Shown: positions 47,641 to 60,236 of the stretch, one piece after another
How the letters are laid out: every line of letters begins with the position of its first letter
Position numbering within the stretch: position 1 is the stretch's first letter
DNA from: Arachis hypogaea
Taxonomy: Eukaryota > Streptophyta > Magnoliopsida > Fabales > Fabaceae
DNA: 64,000 bases
Assembly (NCBI RefSeq): GCF_003086295.3
Contig: NC_092041.1
Location: 98,791,827 to 98,855,826, forward strand
Direction: 5' to 3'
Notes under the pieces: generated by a model
Databases searched by the model: none
What the model saw: the letters and a program-made list of their open reading frames with translations, nothing else
Told to the model about the DNA's origin: nothing
Made by a program: the position numbers and the translations under genes

Positions 47641-48804
47641 TAAATTAGTGATTTTTTTATGTTTTTTCTTTAGATCTCTTGTTTAGGTGTCTTGGAGATC
47701 AAGAAAGCTTCATTTTTGTAAGGTTAAGGTGAGGAAATCCTTCTTTACATGCTAACGATGGTTTGACTATGTGAGCATCATGGTTTTAAAGTTTGTTTTT
47801 GGTTGAAAACTAGGTGAAAAAGTGACTTAGAAATCACACAAGTACAGCTGGTTTAAGAGCAGCACTAAAAGGTAGAATCTGATGAAATTATTTTTGATTA
47901 ATTTTGTTTATGTTGTGTGATTGCTGGACTATTGGTTTGTGCTTGAAATTGAATGTTTAATTACTTGATTATTGATGAAATTTTTGTAATTTTTGGGCTA
48001 AACAATTCAGTTCCAAGGTGCTGCTGATTTTTTAACCCTATTTTGAGGTTATTTATAAGCTGGAATCTTGATGAAATTGATATAAATTGGTGGCTGAAAA
48101 GTGATTGAAAAAGTTGAGAAAAATCGATTCGAAAAGATTAAAAACTAGATAAAAATCAAGTAAACATTGATGAATTTTTGAAGTTGTTGATTTGGTTTCT
48201 TGAAAAATAAGAAAGCCCACAGCTTTGATTATTTTGAGGTCAAAATATAAATATAAAAAAATTTGGAATTGAAAGTTAATTAAAAGAGAGTTTTAGAGTC
48301 AATGTAAAATTTTCAAAAGTTAGAAATTTAAAGTGCTATTTCTAAAAGTTTAAGGTTTGAAAATAAAATTTTTAAAAGTTTAAGAATTAAACATTATTAA
48401 ATGAACTTTAATAATAAAATATTATGATATTATTATTTTATTAAATTATTATGTAATTAATAAAAATATAATTAAAAAGTGATAAAAAAAAAGACAAGTT
48501 TTCTTAAAAGATTTAGGAAGATAATTTTAAGTCTAGAATCTTACAAATTCTTTCATAAAACATCTAAAAGTGGTAAGAATTTACTAATGAGATAGAGGTC
48601 AATAATAGGAAGAATATTAAAGAAAAGTCAAGAATCAGTTAAAAAAGTGAACATAAAATATCAATATAAATGTTAAAGAGAGAAACAGAAGTAGAATGAA
48701 GAAACAGAAAAAGAAAAGAGATTATGACCAAGAGCTGATAAAGATAAAAATCGAGTATCAATTAAAAGTCTACCATAGAGTGTAGAATTGTTTGACATCT
48801 GCCA

Positions 48805-48935
48805 CAGAAGAGTAGATATGCCTTCTACAGAAGAGTAGAACAATTGTAATGATGGAGGCATCTATAGACTGAGAACTGTTTTCCAACTCGTAAACTACCA
48901 CAGAAAAGCAGAGTTGCCACAGAAGAGTAGTGTAA
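48805..48935 (+). repeat. Short interspersed motif CCACAGAAGAGTAG
   Basis: Occurs with variations at about 48802, 48825, 48898 and 48916, separated by unrelated sequence. Possibly a transcription-factor or packaging-related cluster of the surrounding retroelement. Confidence 0.6.
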
Positions 48936-49278
48936 AGTTATGTTGCGCACCGGTTGAAAAATCATATCCGGGACTTGTGACCGGGTAATGTCGGGAGCGG
49001 GCAGACAACCGACACATGAGCTCATAACCTGCACTAGAGTTAGACATGCATCATCCTTGTGTGAACATCATTCTCTGCTATGCATTCTCTTTATTTATAT
49101 CCTGCTTCTTGTATTTCTCTATTTGTATTCTATTTTTTGTTTTATCTATTTACTGTATAGTTATGTTCTTGAAATATTCTATTGTTTGGTCATAACGACG
49201 GAAGCAATTAACTCAACTAATTAACCTGACCTTACTAAGAACTTCCCAGTTCTTATCCCTTCCTTTTTCCCTTAGATA

Positions 49279-49902
49279 ATGACGGACGTCATTTTCTATG
49301 AGTTAGAGCAGTCCTATATATACAAGGGCCCAGTGTTTCATAGCTACTATATATTAGCCGCGGAGCCTCGGATACGACTATATGCATTACTTGACCGCTT
49401 TTAGCACTCGTTAGATACTCATTTCTTTGATCCTGACGCTCTCTACAAGTTCCTGCTATCATGACTTTATCTCGATGCTCCAGAACATCCTTTTTCTGAT
49501 GGACTCAGACATCCACATCCAGCACAGCCAGAGGACCAGGTGGTACCTGAGCCTACGGAGTTTGCTTAGTCAATTCTAGTTGATGATTATATTCCTGCGA
49601 TTCTTGTAGAGTGGGATTTTTCTCTAGAACACATAGTTCCAGATGTATAGCCAGACGACCAGCCTAGACTTTCTGGAGAGGAAGATGCTCCGATATATTT
49701 GAACAAACCTGTGCTCGACAACAGGCACGTGAGTAGTGATAGCAGAACCGCAGGAGGTACTGGTGATATTATGGTGATCTCAGACAACGACGATGACAAT
49801 GAGAATCTGGAGATAGATTTCAAGCAGGAGGAGTTACCATCATTGGGTAGTGATCAGCCAGTGGGTGAGCCCCACGGAGACTTGCCCAATGGTGACATAT
49901 GA
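49279..49902 (+). pseudogene. Unidentified acidic ORF of about 207 codons with four internal stops
   Basis: One continuous frame from ATG 49279 (MTDVIFYELEQSYIYKG) to TGA 49900 contains stops TAG (about 49402), TGA (about 49462), TAG (about 49567) and TAG (about 49648), and no frameshift. The product would be rich in Asp, Glu and Pro (ISDNDDDNENLEIDF). I do not recognise the family. Position inside a retroelement-like region suggests an extra ORF of a non-autonomous element. Absence of indels suggests that the stops are recent relative to the coding constraint. Confidence 0.5.
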
Positions 49903-50487
49903 TGGCGTTCAGTTAGTTTTCGGAAGCATTCTTTTGAAGACACTCCAGCACAGCACTAACTTTTGTATAGACTCCCGATTGTGTTAGTACACTAGAGAGA
50001 TTAGGAGCTTTAGTGTTGTTAGGCTAGTTTGGGCATCAGCTTAGAGGCTTTTTATATGGGACAGGTCCCAGGGTGTCGTATATTATATTTGTAATATTTT
50101 TAGTAGAGGCTGAAAAAGGGTGTACCTTGACTAGATCCTTTGTATAAGAGCTACTTGTGATATTTATGATATATATTATCAGTTTGGATATTTATTTCTT
50201 ATATTCTTTTATATTTTTGTTCATGTGAGTTTGGTTATTTTATTCTTGTAAACGTTTAAAAAAAATTTATCTGTAAAAACGAACGCTTTAACAAGGTAAC
50301 ATGCTCATATACTAAATACTAATTATAAACTAAGGAAGCAAGTTGGTGAAACTCGATTTTCTAGTATGATCATGACATATCGAAAGTTGGGTTGTTATAC
50401 CCAATGTATTTAAGATTGAATAAGTTTCCAACAAATTTTTATTTGCTAAAAATATTCGAGCATTACACTAAACGAATTGGTCTTTCT

Positions 50488-51042
50488 TGTTGGAAAAAAA
50501 TCAAGGTTCAGATAAGAATCTGTCTAACAGCGGAAGCATCAAAATAATTTTTTCACAACCTGTACAATTAAATAGGCAACTCCAAAGACACTCCAAATAT
50601 CAAATAAAATGGTAAAAATTAAATAATCAAATACTGAAATTTTTATCGTTGGAAAATCCTCAAAAAAGAGGCACAAAAAATCTATGGCACCTAGTCCAAT
50701 AAAATCTTTCACTATAAAAAATAATAGGTACACAATCAATCTTTCTAGTAGGATTAGGGTTTCTCAATAATCAATAAAATATATCAAAACTGATAGAATC
50801 AACATAAATCCTCCACAAAGTAAATATTCAAATCAGACAAAAGAAAAGACAATACAACTTGCAAGTTATATTCTAACGTTCATCTCTACAAAGAAATGGA
50901 GCAAGTTTACCAATTCAATAGGATAAAAAAGGAACTATTATTTTTCTCCAATTTCTTCTTCTCTTCGGTGCCGATGAATCCCTCTCTCACTCTTGATTCT
51001 TTTTCTTTCTTTTTTCAAATGTGTGAGTTAATACTTCATCTC
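50488..51042 (-). repeat. 3' LTR of Copia-3
   Basis: Left-hand LTR copy, TGTTGG... to about GAGTTAATACTTCA. The inner boundary is estimated from loss of similarity with the right copy. Confidence 0.75.
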
Positions 51043-51054
51043 AAGCACATGAAG

Positions 51055-54000
51055 TATCCAATGATACCTTACTTCTATGTGCTTTGATCTGAAATGAAAT
51101 GTCAGATTGTTACTAAGATGGATAACACTTTTGTTGTCATAAAATAATACAAACTTCTCTTGATTGATGTCTAACTCTTGTAGAAATTTTTTCATCCACA
51201 AGAGTTCCTTAAAAGCTTCAACAACAACAATGTACTATGCCTCTATAGTAGACAGAGCAAAACATTTATGAAGTCGAGAATACCACGAAATAGCTCCTCC
51301 TGCAAAAGTCATCATATAACCAGAAGTAGACTTTTTTTAATCAAGATTCCTAGCCATATCTGCATCTGTGTAACCATCCAACACAGGTTGGCCACTTCTA
51401 AAGTATAAACAAACTCTAGAAGTATCATTAAGGTATTTGATAATCCTCTTCACTGCTTACCAGTGTTTCTTGCCAGAATTAGAGAGAAATTAACTAACAA
51501 CTCCAACAGCGTGAGCAATATCTGTCCTGTTGCAAACCATAGCATACATCAAACTGCCAACTATAGATGCATATGGAATCTTCTTCATTTTTTCATTTTC
51601 TTTCTCACTTGTAGGACATTGTCGCGAACTCATCTTAAAATGACTAGCAAGTGGAGTACTACCAAGTTTGGAATTACTCATGCTAAACTTTTCTAAAACT
51701 TTCTCAATATACTTCTGCTGCAACAACTATATTTTTTCATTCTTCCTGTCATGAGTGATATTCATGCCAAGAATTTTCTTTGTTGGACCCAAATCTTTCA
51801 TAGCAAAGGATTTATTCAAGTCTTTCTTAAGACTTTCAATCTTCTTAGTGTCATGACCAATAATCATTATGTCATCAACATAAAATAAGAGAATGATAAA
51901 GTCATCATCAGAGATTTTCTTGACATACACACAATGATCAGAAGAAATCTTACTATACTCATGAATTTTTATGAAGGAATCAAACTTTGTGTATCACTTC
52001 CTTGACAGTTGCTTCAACCCATATAAGCTCTTCTTCAACTTGCATACAAGATGCTCATTTCTTTTAACTTCAAAATTCTCTGGTTTTTCCATATAATTTT
52101 CTTTATCAATGTCACCATGAAGGAATATAGCCTTAACATCAAGCTGCTTAATATCTAAATTCAAGCTATCCGCTAATTCAAGTACAACTCGAATAGAGGA
52201 CATCTTCACAATTGGAGAGAAAATTTCTTTAAAATCAATATATTTCTTTTGCTCAAAGTCTTTCACAACCAACCGAGCTTTATACCTTAGTCGTGAGACA
52301 TTTTCATCTGCTTTCAATTTAAACACCCATTTGTTCTTAAATGTTTTCTTACCCTTTAGTAGCATTACCAATTCAAATGTACGATAATCATGCAAGGATT
52401 TCATTTTTTCTTACATGGCCTTCAACTAATCTTCTTTATGCTCATCAGACATAGATTCTTGGTTGCTCTCTGACTCCCCAGTCTTAGTGTTCATCACATA
52501 CTCATGAGCAGAGTATCTCTAAGAAGGATGACACTCTCTAGTAGATCTTTTTAATTTAGACTCAACTGGTGGTTCAGGTAGAACTTCAACATCCAGTGGA
52601 ATTTCTACATCTGGCACCTCGGATTGAGGTGTGAATTCATCATGCAAATCATCACCATCATTATCAACTTTTACATCTCTTCCATCAACAGAAGGTCTAA
52701 TGGAAGGATTAAGTTCATCATCAGCAGAACGTCTAATAGTTGTTGGCTTATCTATTTTCTCAAGGTCTTCAATTGTTTGGTCTTCAAGAAAAATTACATC
52801 TCGGCTTATAATTATTTTCTTGCCCACCAGAATCCATAATCTGTAACCAAATCTTCGTGACCATAACCCATGAAGATACATTGTTTTGACTTCCCATCAA
52901 ATTTGGACCTTTCATTTCTTATAATGTGAACAAACGCCCTATAGCCAAAACTCTCAAGTGACTATAAGAGACATATTTTTCTCTCTAGACTTTCTCTGGA
53001 ACTTCACCATTTAGTGAAATTGAAGGAGAAATATTGATCAAATCAACTGCATCCCTCGTTACTTCACCCCAAAAGAATTTAAGCAAATTTGCATGAGAGC
53101 ATACACCTGACTCTATTATTGATAGTGTGATTTATTCTCTCTGCAACTCCATTATATTGAGAAATCTTAGCAACTGTCTTTTCAAACTTGATCACATGTC
53201 CTTTGCAATACTCTTCAAATGGACCCTTGTATTCACTACCATTATCTGCTTGATCACATTTCAATTTCCTTCATGTTCCTCTTTCAATACTTGCATGAAA
53301 GTGTTTGAAGATACCGAACACTTGGTCTTTAGATTTCAAAACAAAAGCCCACACTTTTTAAAAGTAGTCGTCAATGAAAATAACAAAGTATGATGCATTG
53401 CCTAGTGTGCAAACATCAATATAAACTAAATCTAGAACATGTGATCTCCTATGAGGTCCAGAACTATGAATTGATACTCTAGCATGCTTTCCAACAAAAC
53501 AATGAGTACAAGTATTTAAAGTTTTACCTTTCACTGGAAGAATGCTTCTTAGCTAAGACGCTTAATCCTTTCTCGCTCAAGTGACCAAGACGCATATGCC
53601 ACAAATCAAAGAGGAATCATTAGCTATATTCAACTCTTTTTTATACAACTTTGCTTGCAACCGGTAGAGAATAGTGAGACTATTCTCTTCTTTAACAACA
53701 ATGAGAGTTTCTTTAGTAATCTTGTATTTTTCACTATCAAAAGAAGTACATTACTCCTTTTGATCTAATGCCTTCACTGAAATCAGATTGAACCACATAT
53801 CTGGAGCATGTCTAACATTCTTTAACTGCAACTTGCATCTCATGTTAGTTATAATGTCAATGATATTATACACCCGTTTATCTCCCAATTTGAGCTTGCC
53901 AAAATTTTTAACAGTATAAGAAGTAAAAATTTCACACCTCGGAATGACATGACATGAGGCACCAAAGTCCATAATCTAAGTAGAATCATCACAGACAAGA

Positions 54001-54830
54001 TTAACATAATTTTCATCATATGTGATAAAAATATCTTCATAAATAATAGTAGCAATTTCTTTATCACTATCTTTACCTTTTTCTTCATTTTTTTCCTTGA
54101 TTGTTCTCTTTTCAAGAACCTACAATACCTCTTGATATGCCCCGACTTGCCACAATAGTGACAAATGAACTCTTTTTTGGCTTGTACTTTTGTCTTGACT
54201 TGCTTCGACTCTGTGACTTGTCAGAACTGTAAGATTTTCTGCTTTGACTTCTCTCCCGTGACTCTGAAACAAGTGCTTCTGATAAGGAGGAGATATTAAT
54301 CAAACTTCGCTCTCTTTTTCTAGCTTCTTCATTCAACATACTCTCTTTAACCATTGCTAACGTCAACTTCTCTTTTGGAACTGAATTAGTCAGTGTCACA
54401 ACTAGAACTTCCTAACTATCAGACAAAGAACTCAGCAACAACAAGGCTTGCAACTCATCATTTAAAGAGATGTCATTATTTGTCAATTGGTTCACAGTCT
54501 CCTAAAATATGCTCAAGTGCTCTGGCATGGATTTACTTTCAATATATTTCATATTGACCAGCTTCATAATTAAGAATGCTTTGTTTTGCACATTCTTCCT
54601 CTCATATAATTCCTTCAATCTCTTCCACATCTTCTCGGCATTAGTTTCGGTATCAACATGTGGATACACACTAAGATCAAGTCATTGCCTAATTAAAGCA
54701 ACTATCTTCCGATTCAACTTCTTCAATTTAGCATTGGATTTGGTACCTATGGATTTATCTCCCTCCACAAGATCATACAAGCTCTTGCTATATAGCATAT
54801 CTTCCATGAGGATCTTTCAAATTGAGTAAG
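51055..54830 (-). pseudogene. Copia-3 gag-pol, broken
   Basis: On the minus strand: Ser/Arg-rich gag tail (54399-54112); an intact CCHC knuckle CHYCGKSGHIKRYC at about 54165-54115 in another frame; protease region MDFGASCHV (53972) preceded by a stop; integrase pieces with DNGSEYKGPF and YNGVAER (53264-53079); RT N-terminal part (52404-51994: NKWVFKLK, YKARLVVKDF); RT palm FYVDDIMIIG (51930-51727); and an RNase H region (51480-51060) with TDADMA and an STIEA-type segment containing stops. The block order fits Copia. It is frameshifted in several places and inactive. Confidence 0.87.
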
Positions 54831-54923
54831 TTTTGGAATTTAATCCGACCATATTTGGTCTATGAGTATTTTCTTTCATTTAATCCGCACAAAAATAAGC
54901 AACCAAAGCTTTGGATGCCACTT

Positions 54924-55600
54924 TGTTGGAAAAAAAATCGATGTTTAGATAAGAACCTGTCTAACAACGGAAGCACCGCAATGATTTTTTCACAACCTAT
55001 GCAATTAAAAAGGCAACTCTAAAGATACTCCAAGTAAAAAATATAATGGTAGAAATTAAATAATCAAACACTGGAATTTTATCATGGAAAAATTCCTAAT
55101 AAAGAGGCACAAAAAATTCATGGGACCTAGTCTAGAAAATCTTCCACTATCAAAATAGTGAGTACACAATCAATCTTTCTAGTTGCATTAGGGCATCTCA
55201 ACAATCAACAAAATATATCATCAAAATTGATGAAATCAATATAAACCTTTCACAAAGTGGGCACATCAAATTAGACAAAAAAAAAAGGTAATACAACTAA
55301 TAAGTTATATTCTAATGTTCATATTTACACCAGAAACAACATACTAAAATTTTATAAGAAATATAATAAGTTTACTAATTTAATAGGATAAAAAAGGCAC
55401 TGCTCTTTCCCCTTAATTTCTTCTTCTCTTTGGTTCCGATGAACCCTCTCTCTCGGTTCTTTTTCTTTCTTTTTCAAATGTGGGAGTTAATACTCTTTCC
55501 CCTAATTTCTTCTTTTTTTCAGCACGGATGAACATCTCTCTTAAAAACTACTTCTTCTTTCTTTTATTTATTTTTTTTTCTATTTTTTTGTTTTAAAGTT
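54924..55600 (-). repeat. 5' LTR of Copia-3, with internal tandem duplication
   Basis: Right-hand LTR. The segment ACTCTTTCCCC(T)TAATTTCTTCTT with a following GATGAAC block occurs at about 55400-55445 and again at 55490-55535. This duplication of about 95 bp is not present in the left LTR. Confidence 0.75.
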
Positions 55601-56407
55601 GTAGATCTTACTTGAGTTGGAAACTCACCAATATTTTTAGAGTTTTAACCAAATTTTTTATGTGCTGTTGGACAAATAAATTCCTAACTAATTTTATATT
55701 TAAGACAATTATATCAAAAAATATCTTTATAAACAAATCAATTCGCTTCAAGATGACGGAGACCAATCTCAGAATAACTCTTGAGAACTTTTAGAGAATA
55801 AAAATTTGTTAAAAAATAAAGTATCTGAAATCTCTTGAGGACCAATTTGAATGTTTATTCAAATTAAATTTAGTGAATTTAGGTTATGTAGATCCGAAAG
55901 ATGTATGATCTCAAAGTGGGGAACCACATGAATGCAAGTGGGTTTGGGACCTGAAACTGATGAGTGATACAATGCCTCAAACAATGCTGCTTTAACAATA
56001 AAGATCTCTTACTGTGTTATTAAGAAACATGATCTGTTAGGCTTTCCCTCTTGGATGAAGAAATGGAACGGTAAACAGAGGATCAAATATTTTGTCTAGC
56101 TACTCAAGGCATGGTTTCCTGATGTTCGTGAGTAGGAAGGGACTATGGCATTTCAGGTGAGCCCAAAAACTATTCTTGAAGGGTTGAGAATTTTGTGCCA
56201 TAGATGAACTGATCACTTGTGGAATCAAATTCCTTAACCGTTTTAGTTATAATCAAGCGTCTAAATGAAGTTGGGAAGAATCCTGCGAAGTATCATAAAG
56301 TTGCCTAAGTTGGTCAGTCAAGCTGGAATTCGTAAAAGGAGGACAAAAAAGGAGGTGTGTAAGTAAAGTATGTAATTTCCGATTGGATTAATGTTTGCAA
56401 AGAAACG
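55601..56407 (+). other. Intergenic with possible LINE relic
   Basis: At about 56050-56110 the plus strand reads WMKKWNGKQRIKYF, a stop, then LLKAW. This resembles the W..KGPQRI..FLWL segment of plant LINE proteins. Nothing else in the stretch supports it, so it stays a suggestion. No other gene is seen. Confidence 0.3.
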
Positions 56408-56415
56408 TTCATATC

Positions 56416-57111
56416 TAGGGGTGAGCACGGGTTGGTTTGGTTCGGGTTTAAGGTAAAATTAGAACCGAACCGATCAAAAAGTAATTGGTTCGGTTTGGTT
56501 CGGATTTACGTTTTTTTGTGCTTGTACCCGAACCAAACCAAACCGATTAAGAGCGGATTGGTTCGGTTCGGATAGCGGGTACCCGATGATTTTGAAATTC
56601 ATAAAAAAAAAAATTAAATTGGCAAATTTTTATCTTAAAAATTCAAGAAATACAATAAACATGTAACATCAACAGAAATAATGCAAACATATTAAATACG
56701 AAATACATTAAAAACTAAACTCATCAAAATCCAAACATATTAATAGTAAATAATCTTGTCTAATGAAAATATAAAAGTGCAATAGAAATATTAGAAGTTA
56801 AATACAAAAGTTTAGTGAATAATCTTTGAAAGAAGCTAAAACCAAAACACATTAAAATCTAAACATTAGTGAGATATGATTAGCGTTATGAGTTAGAAAA
56901 CACATAAAAAGTCATATATATATATATGATCGGGTATACGGGTTGGTTCGGGTTCCGCACCCCCAAAACCGATACCCGAACCAATCATCAGCAAATGTCA
57001 TTGGTTTGGTTCGGGTTGGACCCGATTACCCGTCGGTTCTAGAACCAATTTGATTGGTTTGGTTCAGGTTCGGGTGGGTAATCGGGTACCCGCTACCCGT
57101 GCTCACCCCTA
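56416..57111. mobile_element. hAT-type MITE with perfect 17-bp ends
   Basis: 696 bp. Both ends are TAGGGGTGAGCACGGGT (inverted) and the flanks are the exact 8-bp duplication TTCATATC (56408-56415 and 57112-57119), the size made by hAT transposases. Many GGTTCGG/CCGAACC and GGGTACCCG motifs lie within 170 bases of both ends, as expected for subterminal transposase-binding sites. The centre is AT-rich and has no coding capacity. Confidence 0.95.
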
Positions 57112-57119
57112 TTCATATC

Positions 57120-57435
57120 AAAGTACTTTTGTATAATTAATTTTGATTATAGTTGGATTGGTATCAACTTAATTTGTGTTAGAATAATTTTTGCCAAACT
57201 TGATCCATTATGGATTTATGGTAACTATGAACTTCTATTATTTTAGATTGAGACTGTAAGACACCCATTTTAGCTTTTAAGTTGTCATTGCAGCTTTGTG
57301 AAAACGGCTGTTTGAAATAACAATTTGAGTTAAGCGATGATGATGAAAAATACCTTAACATTTATTTTGGGCAACATAAGATATCAAATGTGCATTTGAT
57401 GGATGAAATAAAATGGCTATCCAAATAAGTGTTAA
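57120..57435. other. Spacer, no gene seen
   Basis: AT-rich sequence between two MITEs without a supported feature. Confidence 0.5.
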
Positions 57436-57645
57436 GGATCTGTTTGATTTGCGTTTTTATTTTCTGTTTTTATTTTTAATATTTTTTATTTTTCAGATTT
57501 TGTAAGAAAAAAAAGAGATAGTGAAAACAATAAAATCCTGTTTTTCAGTTTCACCTCCTGATTTCTCTTTTTTCTTCATAAAATTCTGAAAACAGAAAAC
57601 ACTGAAAATTAAAACAGAAAATAAAAACACAAATCAAACACACCC
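57436..57645. mobile_element. Tourist-like (PIF/Harbinger) MITE
   Basis: 210 bp. Ends GGATCTGTTTGATTTG / GGGTGTGTTTGATTTG extend as inverted arms of about 50 bases (TTTTTATTTTCTGTTTT). TAA target-site duplication at 57433-57435 and 57646-57648. It lies about 490 bases downstream of the TSSC4-like stop codon. Confidence 0.88.
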
Positions 57646-58137
57646 TAAATTTTCCAGTGTTTTTAAAGAATTTCTCCCGCAGACGTATCGAGAGCCAAAA
57701 GCTATGCTTTATTGAGGGGATTTTGTTTTTTCCTTTAATTTCCTACTCTTGCTAAATTTCCGCTACACAATAGCGCCGATGATGTCACTTGATCCATGTT
57801 GATAAGTCTTTGTTGTTCTTGTTGCTGCAGCCACGCTTCTTTAACAGATGTCCTAACCAAACCCCTCCCAAAACATAGTCTAGCCAATATTCCAACATCA
57901 GGATTTATAACATGGCCGCACGATTTAATTTAGTTAACACCATGTCAACCAATAAGATAGTATGACACTACCTAAGTTGGCTAGACCAGAATCTAGACGC
58001 AAGATTGTTGCACAAATTTATAAAACAAACAAGTAGCCGCAACAGGCAACAAGAAAGATAAACAACCGATTGTAAAATGCTGATCCTGGCAAAGTTGGCA
58101 GTGTCTCAAAGAAACACACCTTAGGCAGTTAGCTAAC

Positions 58138-59667
58138 TTAGACATCAGGCTCATCCAGCTCGTCTTGTGTTTTCTTCCTGTACTTGCGGTTCAACCTTTG
58201 AGAGCTCTTCTTAACATCTTCAATGGCTTCTCCTGGCATATCCTCCTCCATTGCACAAACATCAGTATCCTCATTCTCACCAGCTGCTATACTAACACTG
58301 AAAGCTCTTTTATTCTCCTTCCCAACATCCTCTTTTTGCTTTGAAACATTCTTATGCTCTACCATTGAAACATCACCGGATTTCTTCCTTGATATGAATG
58401 TAACCGATGGAAGATCATCCTCGGCATCCTCTCCCTGTGATCCGGTTCCAGCAGCAGCATTTGATGCCTTTAACTGCGAAAGGAAACTCATATACGCTGC
58501 CTTATTCGATTTATCATCAATGTCATCGTTGGAATCATCGAAAGTATATCGCGTGTATCTCGACGGATTTCGAATGTAATCTGGAACAGCTGAAGCAAAT
58601 TCTTGTGCTTTTGATGGCTGCTCGAAAACTGCTTCTTCTTCAATCAAAGAAGTCTTCATTCGAACATCCCTCGTTCCTTCATATTCATCGTCCTCACCAT
58701 ATCTAACATCGCAATCAGGATCAAACCGAACACGTTTCTGGGACTTCTGTTCTGGAGGCTTATCCTTACTCTTCAAAATGGGCTTGAGATTAATACTATC
58801 GACACCACCGTCGCCACCGCCGGTGTCAGCCCCTGGTGCTGATTTATCAGAGACGTGCAAAGCATCAATTTTTTTAGCTGCTTCATCATCCTGCTTCAGC
58901 CTCATTTTTGCAGCCAAGTGGTTGGCACGTGGATCCCTCACGTGTTCTCCGAACCTAGATGGAAGAGCGTAGCAAGAATCAATCTCAACACCATCATCAG
59001 CTATATCCTTCATATAAACTCGATCCCCCTGGTTCTCTTTCCCAATTGCTTGTTTATCATATTTATCTTCCTCTTCCTGCACAAACCAATTGATTCAAGA
59101 TTTTCAATCAAAAATATTATCTAAATTAAATATCTTAAATATTTAACCAGCAAAAATGGCACAAACCCTAGTTGATTCAAATGCAGCTATATTTTCAGCA
59201 TCCGAATTTCAATTCGTGTAGGTTCCAATTGTAATTTCAAATATTCAGTGAAAATTGATCAAAATATAAAACAAGAGATAAGGGATTAGTAGTACCTCGT
59301 GATCAAGGGTGCAATCGAGGCCAATACCAGACCTAATTTGCCACTGTTCATCGTCGTAATCGTCGGGTTTGAGCTGAGTACGACGAAACCCCGCGTCACC
59401 ATCTTCGTTATCGTCGTCTTCGTCGTTGAGATCATCGAGGTCATTCTCTAGCTGAACCCGGAAGCTGGAAGAAAAAGAGGAGGAGGTTGCGGCGGTGGAC
59501 CATGCGGAGGGTTTAGGGTCGGGTTTAGGTTCGGATTGGTTGGATGGTGTGGAGTTGATTTCGTCGTCGGCGAGGGACCAGAGAGAGGAGAGAGAAGAAG
59601 GGGAGGTTGAAGAAAGAGGAAGAGAACCGAAGGCTTTGTCGACGCGGACTCTGAAACTGTCTTCCAT
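58138..59667 (-). CDS. TSSC4: TSSC4-like protein, probable U5 snRNP assembly factor (2 exons)
   Basis: TSSC4 in animals chaperones U5 and tri-snRNP assembly in the nucleus; plant members are little studied. Exon 1 is 59667-59296 (124 codons from ATG, MEDSFRVRVDKAFGSL). A 219-bp GT-AG intron (59295-59077) follows. Exon 2 is 59076-58138, ending TAA. Total is 436 residues. Exon 1 has Ser-rich and strongly acidic stretches (LDDLNDEDDDNEDGD), then EQWQIRSGIG. Exon 2 continues EEEDKYDKQA and has the family-type segment VPDYIRNPSRYTRYTFD at 288-304, RVRFDPDCDVRYGEDDEY before it, and a basic C-terminus (LNRKYRKKTQ). The protein has no signal peptide or membrane segment and is probably largely disordered. 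The identification rests on the YIRNPSRYTRYTFD motif and overall composition. Confidence 0.82.
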
Positions 59668-60236
59668 TGCTATCGATGCCTAAGCTAATGCTTCGTTCAG
59701 GTTTAGTTTCGTTGGTGATGTGGCTTGTGTTGTGAATTTGCGGCGAAAGGGATTTGTATTGGGTAAGGCCCAATGTTAGTCTAATCGATTGATTGAATTA
59801 TAAATGTAAACCTAAATATATATAGAGTATTATCTATGAATGATAAAAATAAAGATAAGATAAAATAAGAAGATAATATAAAGATAAGATAAGATTAAAA
59901 TTATAATTAAATTTATGTATTTTATTATACTAATTTTATGAACTGTAAGACTTTTTTATTATTGTCATAGACTAAGATAAAAGAATGATTTAATAAACTT
60001 TCTAATTCATATAGAGAGGATCATGTAATACGTAATGCAAAGAAAGTAAAGAAAAGAGAAGGAAAAATAACGTTTTCTTAAGAGGTCTCTCTTATTCTCA
60101 GAAACAAAGATTAGATGTTAGGAAATAAGAAAGAAGCATAGAGAGAAGATCCACAAAAAAGATTTTTTAGTGAAGCTGTGAAAGGAAGAAAGTAGCCAAT
60201 CATAGCAAATAAAGATAATAGTTTTCATCATCGTCA
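59668..60236. other. Upstream region of the TSSC4-like gene and AT-rich spacer
   Basis: The promoter of the minus-strand TSSC4-like gene must lie in 59668-59800; no clear TATA box is visible. 59800-60236 is AT-rich and A/G-rich with no gene. Confidence 0.45.

Larger units (their letters stand above)
47641..50480 (+). mobile_element. Degenerate retroelement region (Gypsy-like, non-autonomous?)
   Basis: AT-rich LTR-like sequence (47640-48660) is followed by repeated CCACAGAAGAGTAG motifs (48800-48935), a CACCGG/GGGAC-rich patch (48940-49020) and the single-frame relic at 49279-49902. Past it, 3'-LTR-like sequence leads to GGGTTGTTATACCC at 50390. I could not pair two LTRs, so classification rests on general resemblance. 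Confidence 0.35.
50488..55600 (-). mobile_element. Copia-3: degenerate Ty1/Copia retrotransposon
   Basis: Both LTR copies start TGTTGGAAAAAAA on the plus strand (50488 and 54924) and match over 500 bases (GGAAGCA(T/C)C, AAAGAGGCACAAAAAAT, GTACACAATCAATCTTTCTA). Inside the right LTR the minus strand continues AGTGGCATCCAAAGC, a diverged initiator-Met-type primer site. gag-pol remnants lie between on the minus strand. The outer end of the right LTR is obscured by an internal duplication, so 55600 is approximate. Confidence 0.88.

Noticed and set aside
59077..59082. Start of the second TSSC4-like frame at GTG 59082
   Set aside because: The frame begins in the intron acceptor (GTGCAG). Splicing from 59296 to 59076 joins the two frames in phase, so there is one gene.
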